A stretch of 64,000 bases of DNA from Acidobacteriota bacterium (GTDB taxonomy: Bacteria; Acidobacteriota; Blastocatellia; Pyrinomonadales; Pyrinomonadaceae), in the NCBI GenBank assembly GCA_019639115.1, contig JAHBSM010000003.1:234160-298159 (forward strand), in the 5' to 3' direction. The notes under the pieces are model-generated. The model was not told where the DNA came from. It made no database searches and saw only the letters and a list, made by a program, of their open reading frames with translations. Below are positions 1 to 9,374 of this stretch, in pieces. Position 1 is the first letter of the stretch; each line of letters starts with the position of its first letter. A program made the translations under genes and the position numbers.

Positions 1-2316
1 CGCTCGATCGAGTTCTTTGACCGTACCGAGCACGCTCTCAATTCCGTCATCGCGTACAACAATTTGGGCATTAACCTGATGCTTATCGGCGAGTGGGCCC
101 GGGCTGAGGACAGCATCCGCCGCTCGCTAGAGATAGCGAAACGCGAGGACTACGGACATATCGCGGGCATCTACGACAGCCTGGGCGAACTCAAGATACT
201 TCGCGGCGACCTGGACGAAGCCGAAGAGCTTCTCGAGACCGCTGTCGATATAGCGACCCGATCCAATCGGCATTGGTACACCATACAGTCGATGCGCAAT
301 CAGGCCCGATGCTACCTTGCCAAAGGCGATATCGAGCGTGCCGTCACACGCGCCGGCGAGACCATCAAGCTCGCTCGCGAAGCAGGCGACAAACATCACT
401 CGAACATGGCGATGCTTGTGCTCGCCGAGGGCACTCTCCGGCTCGGGAAGATCGAGGACTGCGAGGGAGCACTTGTCGATCTCGAAGCTACGGACCCGAG
501 GTCGGATTACTTCGTGCTCGGGAATATTCAACGCATACGCGGGCTTGCGGCCCTGGACACCGGGGATATCGAACTCGCCATTCATCATTTTAGCCGCGCC
601 CTGACCATATTCGAGGCCGGAGCCGACGTCTATCACGTAGCGATCACGCATCACCTGCTCGGCGAAAATTTGCTGCTGATAGGTTCGCCGAGAGCCCGCA
701 AGCATCTGATCACGGCAGCCGACATCTATAAGAAGCTCGGGCTTGCGGACCGAGGTGCCGAAGTAAAACGAGCGCTCGACGACGCTGAGGCCGAGGCGGC
801 CAAGACCCCGGCCCAAGAGCCGCGCCGTACCAACTCCGTCGTGTCGCAGCTCTTGACCGTCCGTCTGGCCGAGGCCACCGCGTCACGCGAGCTGTTGTTT
901 CGCGAATTGATCGCGGTGCTCAATCAGGAGAGCAATGCCCGAAAGATGATCATCGCCCAGCCGGACGACAAAGGCCGGCTAGTGCCGTTCATCACTCACG
1001 GCTACGCACCGCCTGATAGCAGCGACGTTGTTTCAAAACTCGCCTCGGCGCTCGAGAAGAAAGAAGAGAAGCAATTCTCACGCGCCAAGAACATAGCGGT
1101 CTTTCCGCTCATCGGCGAGGCGGCCCGGCCCGCGTACGTGATCATAAATCCCGCTTCGGGTGCTACGTTGAGTGACGGCAGTTCGCTCGCTCCGCTGCTT
1201 CGCGTCGTCGAGTTGGGTATGGATGTCGTGGCGCTGCGTGAACGTGAGCACGGCCACACGGCCGAGGCTGAGATCAGCCCTTATGCGGGCGGCGGCCTGA
1301 TGCCCGGCTTCATCCATTCATCGCCCGCGATGACCGCTCTCGTCGAAGAGGTTTACAAGATCCGCTCATCCGATGTAACTGTACTCGTTACCGGGGAATC
1401 AGGGACCGGAAAGGAGCTGGTCGCCCAGGCGATCCACACTATCTCGAACCGCAAGGACGAGGTGTTCATCCCGGTCAATTGTACCGCGCTTCCGAAAGAT
1501 CTCGCCGAAGGGCAGCTATTCGGTTATAAAAAAGGCGCATTCACGGGCGCGACCAATGATTCACCCGGGCTGATCCGCTCGGCCAATGGCGGAACGTTGT
1601 TCCTGGACGAGGTCGGCGATCTGCCGCTGGATGTCCAGCCGAAACTGCTTCGGTTCCTACAGGAAGGTGAGATACAGCCGCTCGGCGAACGCCACCCGAT
1701 CAAAGTTGACGTCAGAGTGATAGCGGCTACAAACGTGGCGCTGGAGGACAAGGTCGCAGCGGGAACGTTTCGCGAAGACCTTTACTATCGTCTGAACGTG
1801 ATCCGACTGCGAGTGCCTCCGCTCCGCGAGCGTAGGTCCGAGATACCTCCGATCGTCGCGTACTACGTAAATCAATACTCAGAGCGATTCAAAAAGCACA
1901 ACGTGACGATCTCGCCTCAAGCCGTCGATCTGCTGATGGTCTGCGAGTGGGAGGGCAACGTTCGTCAGCTGTGCAACGAGATACAGCGTGTCGTAGCTCG
2001 AGCCGAGGACGGCGAAGTGATAATGCCCGACCATATATCGGCCGAGCTCAAACGCGCCGCACGTCCGCTGACGCCGTTCGACGCCGGCAGCAGCATCCGG
2101 CCGATCGCTTCCTACGACCATCCGGTCATGCCGTTCGCCAATATCTCAGGCGGCGGCACGCTCGAGGAAGCCGTCACAGAACTGGAGATGCAGATGATCA
2201 GGACATCCCTCGCCCGTAATAACTGGAATATCTCGAAGGTCGCGGCCGAACTCGGACTGACCCGCCGCGGGCTCTATCTGAAGCTTACGCGATACGGCAT
2301 CAACAAAGCAGCCTGA
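1..2316 (+). CDS. TPR-containing sigma-54-dependent transcriptional activator (5' end outside window)
   Basis: The reading frame is open from base 1 (…SIEFFDRTEHALNSVIAYNN…), so the gene starts before the window; 771 residues are visible. Roughly the first 250 are TPR repeats, followed by a weak GAF-like linker (about 270-410). The sigma-54 AAA+ domain has Walker A GESGTGKE (about residue 464), the sigma-54 contact loop GAFTGA (about 512) and Walker B GGTLFLDEVGD. The C-terminus is a Fis-type helix-turn-helix (NISKVAAELGLTRRGLYLKL). No receiver domain is visible, so the TPR/GAF part is probably the sensor. An intact GAFTGA means it should activate sigma-54 promoters. Its targets are unknown. 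Confidence 0.93.
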   Translation, partial: RSIEFFDRTEHALNSVIAYNNLGINLMLIGEWARAEDSIRRSLEIAKREDYGHIAGIYDSLGELKILRGDLDEAEELLETAVDIATRSNRHWYTIQSMRNQARCYLAKGDIERAVTRAGETIKLAREAGDKHHSNMAMLVLAEGTLRLGKIEDCEGALVDLEATDPRSDYFVLGNIQRIRGLAALDTGDIELAIHHFSRALTIFEAGADVYHVAITHHLLGENLLLIGSPRARKHLITAADIYKKLGLADRGAEVKRALDDAEAEAAKTPAQEPRRTNSVVSQLLTVRLAEATASRELLFRELIAVLNQESNARKMIIAQPDDKGRLVPFITHGYAPPDSSDVVSKLASALEKKEEKQFSRAKNIAVFPLIGEAARPAYVIINPASGATLSDGSSLAPLLRVVELGMDVVALREREHGHTAEAEISPYAGGGLMPGFIHSSPAMTALVEEVYKIRSSDVTVLVTGESGTGKELVAQAIHTISNRKDEVFIPVNCTALPKDLAEGQLFGYKKGAFTGATNDSPGLIRSANGGTLFLDEVGDLPLDVQPKLLRFLQEGEIQPLGERHPIKVDVRVIAATNVALEDKVAAGTFREDLYYRLNVIRLRVPPLRERRSEIPPIVAYYVNQYSERFKKHNVTISPQAVDLLMVCEWEGNVRQLCNEIQRVVARAEDGEVIMPDHISAELKRAARPLTPFDAGSSIRPIASYDHPVMPFANISGGGTLEEAVTELEMQMIRTSLARNNWNISKVAAELGLTRRGLYLKLTRYGINKAA

Positions 2317-2325
2317 ACAATTAAC

Positions 2326-2341
2326 GGGAACTAGAGTTCCC
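2326..2341. terminator. short hairpin between convergent genes
   Basis: GGGAAC-TAGA-GTTCCC forms a 6-bp stem with a 4-nt loop between the sigma-54 activator and the convergent cystatin-like gene, overlapping the latter's last codons. There is no T-run, so termination activity is uncertain. Confidence 0.3.
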
Positions 2342-2699
2342 TGCATCCGCCGGCTTTCCAGCGGCTCAGTGAATAACCTCCGCGGAGCGAACGGAACAAT
2401 ACTGCCGTCACCGTCTTTGTGCCGCGTCCGCCTTCTTTCACGCGCATACACAGCCGGTAGTTCATGCCGGCCACTACTTGCACTTCGGCTTTTTCAATTT
2501 TTACCAGAGTTACGGCCGTGCCTGACTGCCTGGCCCGGATCGCGACGGCTCGGCCGGCCGCTTTCCTTATCTCTTTCGATGATCGCGAAGCTGGGGCATA
2601 ACCTCCCGCTACCGGCTCATCCTGCTGAGCACTGACGGTGTTCGTGCTAAAGAAAAAGACCGCTGCCAGGGCGGCCGTGACAAAAAGAGTTCGTTTCAT
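2331..2699 (-). CDS. secreted cystatin-like protein
   Basis: 122 residues. An N-terminal signal peptide (MKRTLFVTAALAAVFFFSTNTVSA) is followed by a mature part of about 97 residues. Cystatin hallmarks are visible: a glycine pair near the start of the mature chain (VAGGYAP), the QVVAG loop (QxVxG) at about residue 74 and a late tryptophan (SRWKAGG). Cystatins wedge these three elements into the active site of papain-like cysteine proteases. Bacterial members are rare, and whether this one inhibits a protease is untested. The gene stands alone, 36 bp downstream of the cysteine desulfurase gene on the same strand. Confidence 0.8.
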   Translation of the reverse strand: MKRTLFVTAALAAVFFFSTNTVSAQQDEPVAGGYAPASRSSKEIRKAAGRAVAIRARQSGTAVTLVKIEKAEVQVVAGMNYRLCMRVKEGGRGTKTVTAVLFRSLRGGYSLSRWKAGGCREL

Positions 2700-2735
2700 A
2701 GTTTGCTTAAGGTAACTGCGATATAGGATCGAGGG

Positions 2736-3881
2736 TCACGCTGCTGCCGACATGGCCCGAAGTTCCGAAATTATGGCCGGGAGCCGGGTCGTGACCTCAC
2801 GGATCTCGTCCGCCGTAGTTGGCCGGCCTAGCGAGAATCTGATCGAACCCATCGCGTATGAGAAGGGCACTTCCATAGCGGTCAGCGTCGAACTGGCGTC
2901 GTGCACCTTGCTGTGGCATGCAGAACCTGTCGATGCACAAATTCCTGCTTCGTTCAGGCGATGGAGTATCATTTCGCCGTTCGTATTCTCGAACGAGATA
3001 TTCGCCGTATTGGGTGTGCGTTCGGCCCCGCCGCCGTTCACACGCGTATTCTCTATGCTGATTGCGACCGAAGATTCGAGTTGGTCACGCAGCTCTCGCA
3101 CCGCTTCCATCGGCTCGAGTTCTTTTGCGAGCCGAGCTGCGGCTCCCATGCCGACCACCTGATGAACGGCCGTCGTTCCCGAACGTCTCCCTGATTCCTG
3201 TCCGCCGCCGATAAGCATAGGCTGGATCCTGACGCCGTCGCGAATGTATAGAGCCCCGACGCCCTTGGGCCCGCCGAATTTATGAGCGCTGATCGAGAAC
3301 AGATCTATCTCCGACTTTGACAGGTCGATCGGTATCTTGCCCACGGCATTGACGCCGTCGCTGTGAAATATCGCCGACGACCTCTCTTTGACCAAAGCGG
3401 CTGCTTCCGCGATCGGAAACAGAACGCCGGTCTCATTGTTCGCGGCCATTATCGAGACCAATGCCGTATCCTCTGTCAGCGCATCGCTGAGTTCGTCTAG
3501 ATCCAGGCGTCCCTCGTTATCAACGCCGAGAAAGGTCACCTTCCAACCGCGTCCCGCAAGCCGCAGGAACGCTTTGGCGACGGCTCCGTGTTCGACCCGC
3601 GTCGTTATCACATGGCGTCGTTCCGGCATGGCTTCTGCCGTGCCGATCACCGCCCAATTATCGCTTTCGGTGCCGCCGGACGTGAACGCGATCTCATTCG
3701 CTGACGCCGCGCCTACAAGCTCGGCCACGTTCGCCCTGGCTTCTTCGACCGCTGCTGCGGCTGCCGCTCCTGCCGCATGGGCCGATGCCGCGTTTCCGAA
3801 ATTGCCCGACAGGAACGGTATCATTGCCTCGGCAACGGGCTGAGCAACCGGAGTTGTTGCGTTATAATCAAGATAGATCAT
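2736..3881 (-). CDS. iscS: cysteine desulfurase (NifS/IscS family)
   Basis: PLP enzyme that removes sulfur from cysteine for Fe-S cluster and thiocofactor assembly. The start is placed at ATG 3881 because MIYLDYNATTPV is the family's conserved N-terminus; the frame is open further upstream. That gives 381 residues, the normal size. Visible motifs are the PLP-lysine segment SAHKFGGPKGVGAL, the HSDGVNAVGKIPIDL cofactor region and the catalytic cysteine in STGSACHS. No iscU, iscA or iscR lies next to it, so which acceptor it serves cannot be told. It is divergent from the FHA-cyclase gene, with 62 bp between the proposed starts. Confidence 0.93.
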   Translation of the reverse strand: MIYLDYNATTPVAQPVAEAMIPFLSGNFGNAASAHAAGAAAAAAVEEARANVAELVGAASANEIAFTSGGTESDNWAVIGTAEAMPERRHVITTRVEHGAVAKAFLRLAGRGWKVTFLGVDNEGRLDLDELSDALTEDTALVSIMAANNETGVLFPIAEAAALVKERSSAIFHSDGVNAVGKIPIDLSKSEIDLFSISAHKFGGPKGVGALYIRDGVRIQPMLIGGGQESGRRSGTTAVHQVVGMGAAARLAKELEPMEAVRELRDQLESSVAISIENTRVNGGGAERTPNTANISFENTNGEMILHRLNEAGICASTGSACHSKVHDASSTLTAMEVPFSYAMGSIRFSLGRPTTADEIREVTTRLPAIISELRAMSAAA

Positions 3882-3943
3882 CGGTAGAATCTCGGCCCCG
3901 TCCGCGAGGCCCGGCGATACCGACATTAAAGTCGATAACTGCT

Positions 3944-5623
3944 TTGAACGCAATACTAACAATAACACAACCCGACGGTCACGTCTTCGAGTACGGCGCG
4001 GTCCCAAATAGGGTCCACTCGATAGGCCGAGCAAAGGATAACGACATTGTACTCAACGACCGCCGCGTGTCCAGAAAGCACGCCTACATCGACGGTTCGG
4101 GCGGTATTTTCGTGCTGCACGACGGCCACGTCGAGAACGGCCAGGCCGTGCGGAGCGTGAATCACGTATTCGTTAACGGGACCCCACGCCTCGAGGCCGA
4201 ACTCAAAACCGGCGACACTATCACGATCGGCGAGACACAGATCGCGGTCCGGCTCTTCTCGGCCGGAGCAGCCGACACGAATGATAGAACGGCGGCTCCT
4301 ATCTCGGCCGGCATACGCTACGACGATGCACCGTTCGGCCACACGATGATGGAGATGACCGCTAATGAGATCATCGGCAAGCGGTCAAATATGTCGGTCG
4401 ATAACGGCGTCGCGACCCCGGATGAGATAAAGGACCTCAGACGCAAGGCAAGGTCGCTCGAGCTGCTCTACGAGATGAGCCGTACGCTCGGCCGCGTATT
4501 CGACCTGCAGGAGATATGCAACATTGCGACCGACCTGGTGTTCCGCGGGACGCCCGCCGACCGTGCGATCGCCTTGCTGGCCGACGAAACGCCAGATGGA
4601 CGCATACTCGATTTCAGCCTCTACCAGATCGCGGCCAAAACGCGCGACGCCCGTATCGAGAAACTGACGTCCGACCTGACAGTCAGCCGCACGATCACAG
4701 AAAAGGTGATGCGCGACAAGGTGGCGATCCTCTCGCAGGACGCGGTCTCCGACGCACAATTTCACGGCGCTGCATCGATCGTCTCACAAGGCGTGCGTTC
4801 GACCATCTGCGCGCCCCTCATCACCGAATCGAACGTTCACGGCGTGATCTATGCAGATCGGCTGGATCCTTTCGCTACCTTTACACAGGATCATCTCGAG
4901 ATGATCAGCGCTGTCGCGGCACAGGCTGCGATCACGATCGAGACCATCAGGGCACACGATCGTCTCGCTCGCGAAGAGGTCGCTCGAGCCAACTACGGAC
5001 GCTTCATGCCCGAGTACGTCGTTAGGCAGCTGCTTGATGATCCGTCGTCATTTCGTCTAGGCGGAATCGACCAGACGATCACCGTGCTGTTCGCCGACAT
5101 CCGCGGGTTCACGTCCATTTCAGAACACGAAGACCCGGAACGGGTCGTTGCGCTGCTGAACAGATATTTTTCGGCGATGACCGAGATCATTTTTGCTCAC
5201 GGCGGCACGCTTGATAAATATATCGGCGACGGCTTGATGGCTCTCTTTGGTGCGCCGACCGCGTCGCCTGCCGACGCAGCGAACGCGTTGAAGGCGGCGG
5301 TCGCAATGCAGAAAGCGATCCCTCAACTCAACGCCGAACTCGCACCCGAAGGCTATCCGTCGATACGCGTCGGCATCGGACTCCATACCGGCGTCGCCAC
5401 CGTCGGATATATCGGGTCCGACAGGCGGAGCGAGTACACGGCTATCGGCGACACCGTCAACCTCGCATCGAGGCTCGAATCGAACGCTGCAGGAGGCGAG
5501 ATATTGCTTACCGACGCAACGGCCAAAGCGGCCGGAGGCCTATTTCCACTGAAGCGTCGCGAACCGTTGATGGTCAAGAATCGGACGACACCGGTCGAGC
5601 TGTTCGAACTCGGCATCGTGTGA
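3944..5623 (+). CDS. FHA-GAF-class III nucleotide cyclase
   Basis: About 559 residues from the proposed TTG start at 3944; no ATG/GTG lies close upstream of the FHA fold, so this start is uncertain. Domain order: FHA (IGRAKDNDIVLNDRRVSRKHA; phospho-Thr binding), GAF (about 165-330), then a class III cyclase catalytic domain. The catalytic domain shows both metal aspartates (FADIRGFTS and YIGDGLMALFG), the lysine of DKYIGD typical of ATP-using enzymes, and YTAIGDTVNLASRLE. The product is therefore probably cAMP. FHA suggests input from a Ser/Thr kinase and GAF suggests a small-molecule input. No transmembrane segment is visible. Confidence 0.9.
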   Translation: MNAILTITQPDGHVFEYGAVPNRVHSIGRAKDNDIVLNDRRVSRKHAYIDGSGGIFVLHDGHVENGQAVRSVNHVFVNGTPRLEAELKTGDTITIGETQIAVRLFSAGAADTNDRTAAPISAGIRYDDAPFGHTMMEMTANEIIGKRSNMSVDNGVATPDEIKDLRRKARSLELLYEMSRTLGRVFDLQEICNIATDLVFRGTPADRAIALLADETPDGRILDFSLYQIAAKTRDARIEKLTSDLTVSRTITEKVMRDKVAILSQDAVSDAQFHGAASIVSQGVRSTICAPLITESNVHGVIYADRLDPFATFTQDHLEMISAVAAQAAITIETIRAHDRLAREEVARANYGRFMPEYVVRQLLDDPSSFRLGGIDQTITVLFADIRGFTSISEHEDPERVVALLNRYFSAMTEIIFAHGGTLDKYIGDGLMALFGAPTASPADAANALKAAVAMQKAIPQLNAELAPEGYPSIRVGIGLHTGVATVGYIGSDRRSEYTAIGDTVNLASRLESNAAGGEILLTDATAKAAGGLFPLKRREPLMVKNRTTPVELFELGIV

Positions 5624-5691
5624 TCCGCCCGAGCTTACTTTTGACCGGTTCCGTCACGTTTTCTTTTCGGGAGATAGAATCGGGATTGTTG

Positions 5692-5697
5692 TATAAT
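5692..5697 (+). promoter_or_regulatory. -10 box (TATAAT) upstream of mreB
   Basis: Perfect TATAAT 30 bp upstream of the chosen mreB ATG (5727). No good -35 hexamer is found at 16-18 bp. Its position after the cyclase stop suggests mreB has its own promoter. Confidence 0.5.
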
Positions 5698-5726
5698 TTG
5701 ACCTGCAGCCGTAGCTTTTGCATCCT

Positions 5727-6800
5727 ATGCTCAAGATCTCTTCATTGAAGAAACTTGTCACCGATTCGATGGCGATAGACCTCGGAACGGCAAGCACAAT
5801 AATCGCAGTCAAAGGCCGCGGTATTGTGCTCGACGAACCTTCACTCGTTGCGGTGAACGAGATGACCGAGGAGATCGTCGCCTTTGGCGTGGAAGCTGCG
5901 GAAATGTCCGGCCGCGAGGGCCGTGACATCTCGGTCCGGGCTCCGATGATCGGCGGCGTGGTCGGCGATTTTGAACGAACTAAGCGGATGCTCGCCTACT
6001 TTGTGCGCAAGGCAAAGACCGGCGGGTCGAATATCTCGCTCCAAGCGGTGATGTCCATGGTGTCGGACGTCACGCATGTAGAGCAGCGCGCCCTGTTAAA
6101 CGCTGCGGACGATGCGGGCATCGGCAAGGTTTTTATGATGGAAGAAGGGCTCGCGGCGGCGTTCGGAGCCGGCGTATCGCCGAGCGACAAGCGGGCGTCG
6201 GCGATCGTGGACATCGGCGCCGGCACGACCAATATCGCCATCGTTGCCAAAGGTTCGGTCGTTCATTCCACTTCGGACCGATACGGCAGCAACGCCATCA
6301 ACGAGAGCCTTGCCACGCATCTGCGGCGGCATCGCGGACTCCAGGTCGGCGAAGAGACGATCGAGATGCTCAAGACGCGGTTTGCGGGAACGTTCCTGCC
6401 CGACGATATCGCCAAGACGATCGAGGTTAGAGGCCGCGACGTCGAGACCGGCAGCCCCGCCGCGGTCGAGATCACGACCGGCGAGGTCTATCCGATCGTT
6501 GAGGCCATCGTCCGCCGCATCGCACTTCGCGTCAAAGATACGCTCACCGAGCTACGGCCAGAGGTCGCGGCCGACATCTACGACCGCGGCGTCATACTGA
6601 CCGGAGGCGGAGCCCTGCTCGAGGGCATCGACCAATACATGCGCAGCTTCATCAACCTGCCCGTCGCGATAGCGGACGAGCCGCGGTACGCCATAGTCAA
6701 AGGCCTGCTTAGTATGTTCGAGGACGAAAAACTGCTCGAACGCGTCTCCATCAACGAACTCGGCGTACTTAAAGGTGCCGATGCCCCTTTCGAAGCCTGA
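5727..6800 (+). CDS. mreB: rod-shape-determining actin homologue MreB
   Basis: 357 residues with the actin-fold ATPase motifs: phosphate-1 MAIDLGTASTIIAVKG, phosphate-2 IVDIGAGTTNIAIVA, and adenosine motif GVILTGGGALLEGID. An N-terminal helix rich in Lys/Leu (MLKISSLKKLV) may serve as a membrane anchor. MreB organises side-wall peptidoglycan synthesis with MreC, MreD and RodZ. Those partners are not adjacent here; the next gene is the c-di-AMP cyclase, itself tied to cell-wall homeostasis. ATG 5727 is preferred over an upstream in-frame TTG at 5718. Confidence 0.93.
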   Translation: MLKISSLKKLVTDSMAIDLGTASTIIAVKGRGIVLDEPSLVAVNEMTEEIVAFGVEAAEMSGREGRDISVRAPMIGGVVGDFERTKRMLAYFVRKAKTGGSNISLQAVMSMVSDVTHVEQRALLNAADDAGIGKVFMMEEGLAAAFGAGVSPSDKRASAIVDIGAGTTNIAIVAKGSVVHSTSDRYGSNAINESLATHLRRHRGLQVGEETIEMLKTRFAGTFLPDDIAKTIEVRGRDVETGSPAAVEITTGEVYPIVEAIVRRIALRVKDTLTELRPEVAADIYDRGVILTGGGALLEGIDQYMRSFINLPVAIADEPRYAIVKGLLSMFEDEKLLERVSINELGVLKGADAPFEA

Positions 6801-6914
6801 TCCCGATCGCGTTTTTCGCGAACCCAGCCCATGCCTGCCCGCCCGTGCATGAACGGATCGCGTTGCGTCCGATGTGTGATATTCTGAGGGCACCTTTTCG
6901 GCGGATCGTGATCG

Positions 6915-7748
6915 ATGCAGTGGAACGAACTTTTCTATTCAGTTAACGGGCTGCGAAACGTGCTCGATATCGCGCTCGTCTTTGTAATAGTTTACGTCGT
7001 ACTCAAACTGCTGCGTGGCACGCGCGCCGTGCCGACTGTCGTCGGTATGGTGCTGCTGGCCCTGCTCTATTGGCTTGCGGTCGCACAGGAGCTTGCGACG
7101 CTCGAATTCGTTCTGCGGTATGCGGTCGCTTTTCTCGGTATCGCGGTCATTGTACTGTTCCAATCAGAGATACGACAGGCTCTCATATACTTCGCCAATA
7201 GGCTTCGTTTTCCCATACTAAAGAAACAGCGAGGCCAGTTCGGCGGCAGCGTTTACGACGAGATCGTGCTTGCCGTCACTACGCTCGCAAGCGAGAAAAC
7301 GGGCGCACTCATCGTGATCGAACGCAACATAGGCCTGCGAAACTTCATAGACGCAGGCGTTCAGCTCGATGCACGGATCAGCTACGACCTGCTGGTCACC
7401 CTCTTTGAACCTGCGACACCGCTTCACGACGGTGCGGTCGTCATACAAAATGAACGCATCGCCGCCGCGTCCGTGTTCCTGCCGCTGACCAAAAATCCTG
7501 AGATCTCACGCGAACTCGGCACGCGCCACCGGGCCGCGATCGGCATAACTGAGGGAACGGATGCCATCTCGATCGTCGTGTCTGAAGAGACGGGGCTGAT
7601 CACATATGTCGAGGGCGGCACGGTTCACCGCAATCTTGACACCACACAACTGAGAAAGCTCCTGTTGGACGCTCTCGAGATCCCGCTGATAGAGCCGCGC
7701 CGCGATGCCGCGTTCGCCGGCGAACCCGAACGTACCGAGATATCCTGA
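6915..7748 (+). CDS. cdaA: membrane diadenylate cyclase CdaA
   Basis: 277 residues. Three N-terminal hydrophobic segments (about 14-32, 40-58, 66-86) precede a DAC domain. The catalytic DGA motif (PLHDGAVVIQ) and RHR motif (GTRHRAAIGITEGTDA) are intact, so it should condense two ATP into c-di-AMP. The next gene, 5 bp downstream, encodes its usual regulator CdaR/YbbR. In many bacteria glmM completes this operon; here it is absent. The short C-terminal tail is Arg/Glu-rich. Confidence 0.95.
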   Translation: MQWNELFYSVNGLRNVLDIALVFVIVYVVLKLLRGTRAVPTVVGMVLLALLYWLAVAQELATLEFVLRYAVAFLGIAVIVLFQSEIRQALIYFANRLRFPILKKQRGQFGGSVYDEIVLAVTTLASEKTGALIVIERNIGLRNFIDAGVQLDARISYDLLVTLFEPATPLHDGAVVIQNERIAAASVFLPLTKNPEISRELGTRHRAAIGITEGTDAISIVVSEETGLITYVEGGTVHRNLDTTQLRKLLLDALEIPLIEPRRDAAFAGEPERTEIS

Positions 7749-7753
7749 CCATA

Positions 7754-8650
7754 ATGGGCCGAACCTTCTTCGTAAAGCAGATACTCAAAAAGGTCTTTCT
7801 CGAGGATTGGGCCTTGAAGCTGGTCGCTCTGGCGATCACGCTGGCCTTGTGGTTCGGTGTCACCGGTCTGAGCACGCCGACCACACGCCGCATATCGGTG
7901 CCCCTCAATCTGTCAATATCATCTAACGCCCAGATCACGGGCCCGATCCTGGCCGAGGTCGAGATAGAGATCAGCGGCGACAAACGCCGTATTGAGGATA
8001 TCGATCGCAAACAGCTCACGGCCTCAGTGGACCTGACCGAGGTCAAGCCGGGCGAACAGGCCGTCACGCTTTCGCCGGACACGGTCTATGTGCCGCTGCC
8101 GCAAGGCGTCAAGCTCACGGCCGTCACGCCGAGCAGGATCGCGATCAATCTGGAATCGGTCGAGGAAAAGGAGCTGGATGTCCGAGCCGACATACATGGC
8201 CTGCCCGCCGCGGGTTATGAGATATACAGCGTGTCGGTGCTGCCGCCCAAGATACGTGTCCGAGGGCCCGCCAGCGTTATGCGGACGCTTGAGTTCATTC
8301 AGACGGCACGTATCGACGTGACCGGGAAAAAAGATGATCTCACTGCCCGTCAGATCACCGTAACATCGAGCGACCCTAAGGCCGCTATCTTCGATACCGT
8401 CGTGGATGTCGTCGTGCGTATCGGTGAGAAACGAGTCGAACGGAATATCTCGGCCCAGGTCGCTGGCTCACCCGGCCGGTCCATCGCCGTTACTCTATTC
8501 GGTCCGAGGTCCGAGCTTCAAAAGCTTCGAGTTGAGGACGTAAAGGCGGAACCCTTCCTCGGTGATTCCGGAGAGGAGTCCTACCGTGTGATCTTGCCTG
8601 CTGAATTGCTGCGCAGCACCGAGATACGAAGGGCACGCCCGCTACCTTGA
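7754..8650 (+). CDS. cdaR: YbbR-domain protein CdaR, regulator of CdaA
   Basis: 298 residues. One N-terminal transmembrane helix (about 21-38, LKLVALAITLALWFGVTGL) is followed by an extracytoplasmic chain of YbbR-type repeats (recurring pattern of IRVRGPASVMRTLEFIQTARIDVTGK). In Gram-positives CdaR binds CdaA and tunes c-di-AMP output. It starts 5 bp after cdaA, so co-expression is likely. Its last 9 bp overlap the 3' end of the convergent esterase gene. Confidence 0.88.
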   Translation: MGRTFFVKQILKKVFLEDWALKLVALAITLALWFGVTGLSTPTTRRISVPLNLSISSNAQITGPILAEVEIEISGDKRRIEDIDRKQLTASVDLTEVKPGEQAVTLSPDTVYVPLPQGVKLTAVTPSRIAINLESVEEKELDVRADIHGLPAAGYEIYSVSVLPPKIRVRGPASVMRTLEFIQTARIDVTGKKDDLTARQITVTSSDPKAAIFDTVVDVVVRIGEKRVERNISAQVAGSPGRSIAVTLFGPRSELQKLRVEDVKAEPFLGDSGEESYRVILPAELLRSTEIRRARPLP

Positions 8651-9325
8651 TATATCTAGAAATCGCCTTATCTCGCCTCGCATCTCCTCGGTGATCTCGT
8701 GTTTTGCCTTGAACTGCTTCGACACGTAATTCGGCAGCAGCGAACGCAGCTTGGCGTCAAAAGCCGCGAACTGGTCGTTCGTGTAGAACTCGTCGTCGTC
8801 ACCGTATAGATAGATGGTCTGAGCCGCGAAAGGTTTATATATCGGATTGGTATCGAGGTCTCCCGGTATTCCGCCGCAGACTCCCGCGATCCCGGCAAGA
8901 CGGTCCGGATAGGTGAAAGCAAAGCGCAGATCGAGCGCACATGCCTGAGAGAATCCGTACATGAACACGCGGCCGGCGTCGGCAAGCCCTTCCCTGACGA
9001 GCCGATCGATCACTTCGTTCACAAAGTCATGATGCAGCCTTATGTGCGGCTCAGGCCGACGCTCAGACAGCCAGCCGTAGCCGATCGCATAGCCGCCGTC
9101 CTTGGTCGGACGATAATGCGGGTGCGGTGCCTCGATAGCCGCGATCACGTACTGGCCGCCGGTGACCAGTTTGGCCTCGCGCATCATATATCGCTTGTGC
9201 GCACCGTAACCGTGCACCGCGATCAGTAGCGGCGCAGGCTTGGCCAGGCCGTCGGGCACATATACGTCGTAGTAGAGCTCGATCTCTGCCTTTACAGTCA
9301 GGTCGGTCCGTGTATTTTCGGTCAT
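8642..9325 (-). CDS. alpha/beta-hydrolase, carboxylesterase/phospholipase family
   Basis: 227 residues from ATG 9325 (MTENTRTDLTVKAEIELYYD). Alpha/beta-hydrolase landmarks: oxyanion strand LLIAVHGYGAH, then a nucleophile elbow that reads GFSQACAL instead of the GxSxG consensus, so serine remains but the last glycine is replaced by cysteine-alanine. The region of the acid is DDDEFYTNDQF, and a candidate catalytic histidine lies in FKAKHEI. No signal peptide, so it is probably cytoplasmic. Substrate unknown. An open in-frame extension upstream (to 9682) overlaps the ligase gene on the other strand and is not considered coding. Confidence 0.85.
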   Translation of the reverse strand: MTENTRTDLTVKAEIELYYDVYVPDGLAKPAPLLIAVHGYGAHKRYMMREAKLVTGGQYVIAAIEAPHPHYRPTKDGGYAIGYGWLSERRPEPHIRLHHDFVNEVIDRLVREGLADAGRVFMYGFSQACALDLRFAFTYPDRLAGIAGVCGGIPGDLDTNPIYKPFAAQTIYLYGDDDEFYTNDQFAAFDAKLRSLLPNYVSKQFKAKHEITEEMRGEIRRFLDISR

Positions 9326-9355
9326 CTTCTCAAGCCACGATAATGTGGCGGTTAC

Positions 9356-9364
9356 TGATACAAT
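9356..9364 (+). promoter_or_regulatory. extended -10 promoter (TGATACAAT) of the ligase-like gene
   Basis: TGn-TACAAT lies only 10 bp before ATG 9375, giving a nearly leaderless transcript. It argues for ATG 9375 over the in-frame GTG at 9345. No -35 match was found, as expected for an extended -10 promoter. Confidence 0.45.
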
Positions 9365-9374
9365 AGTCGCATTT

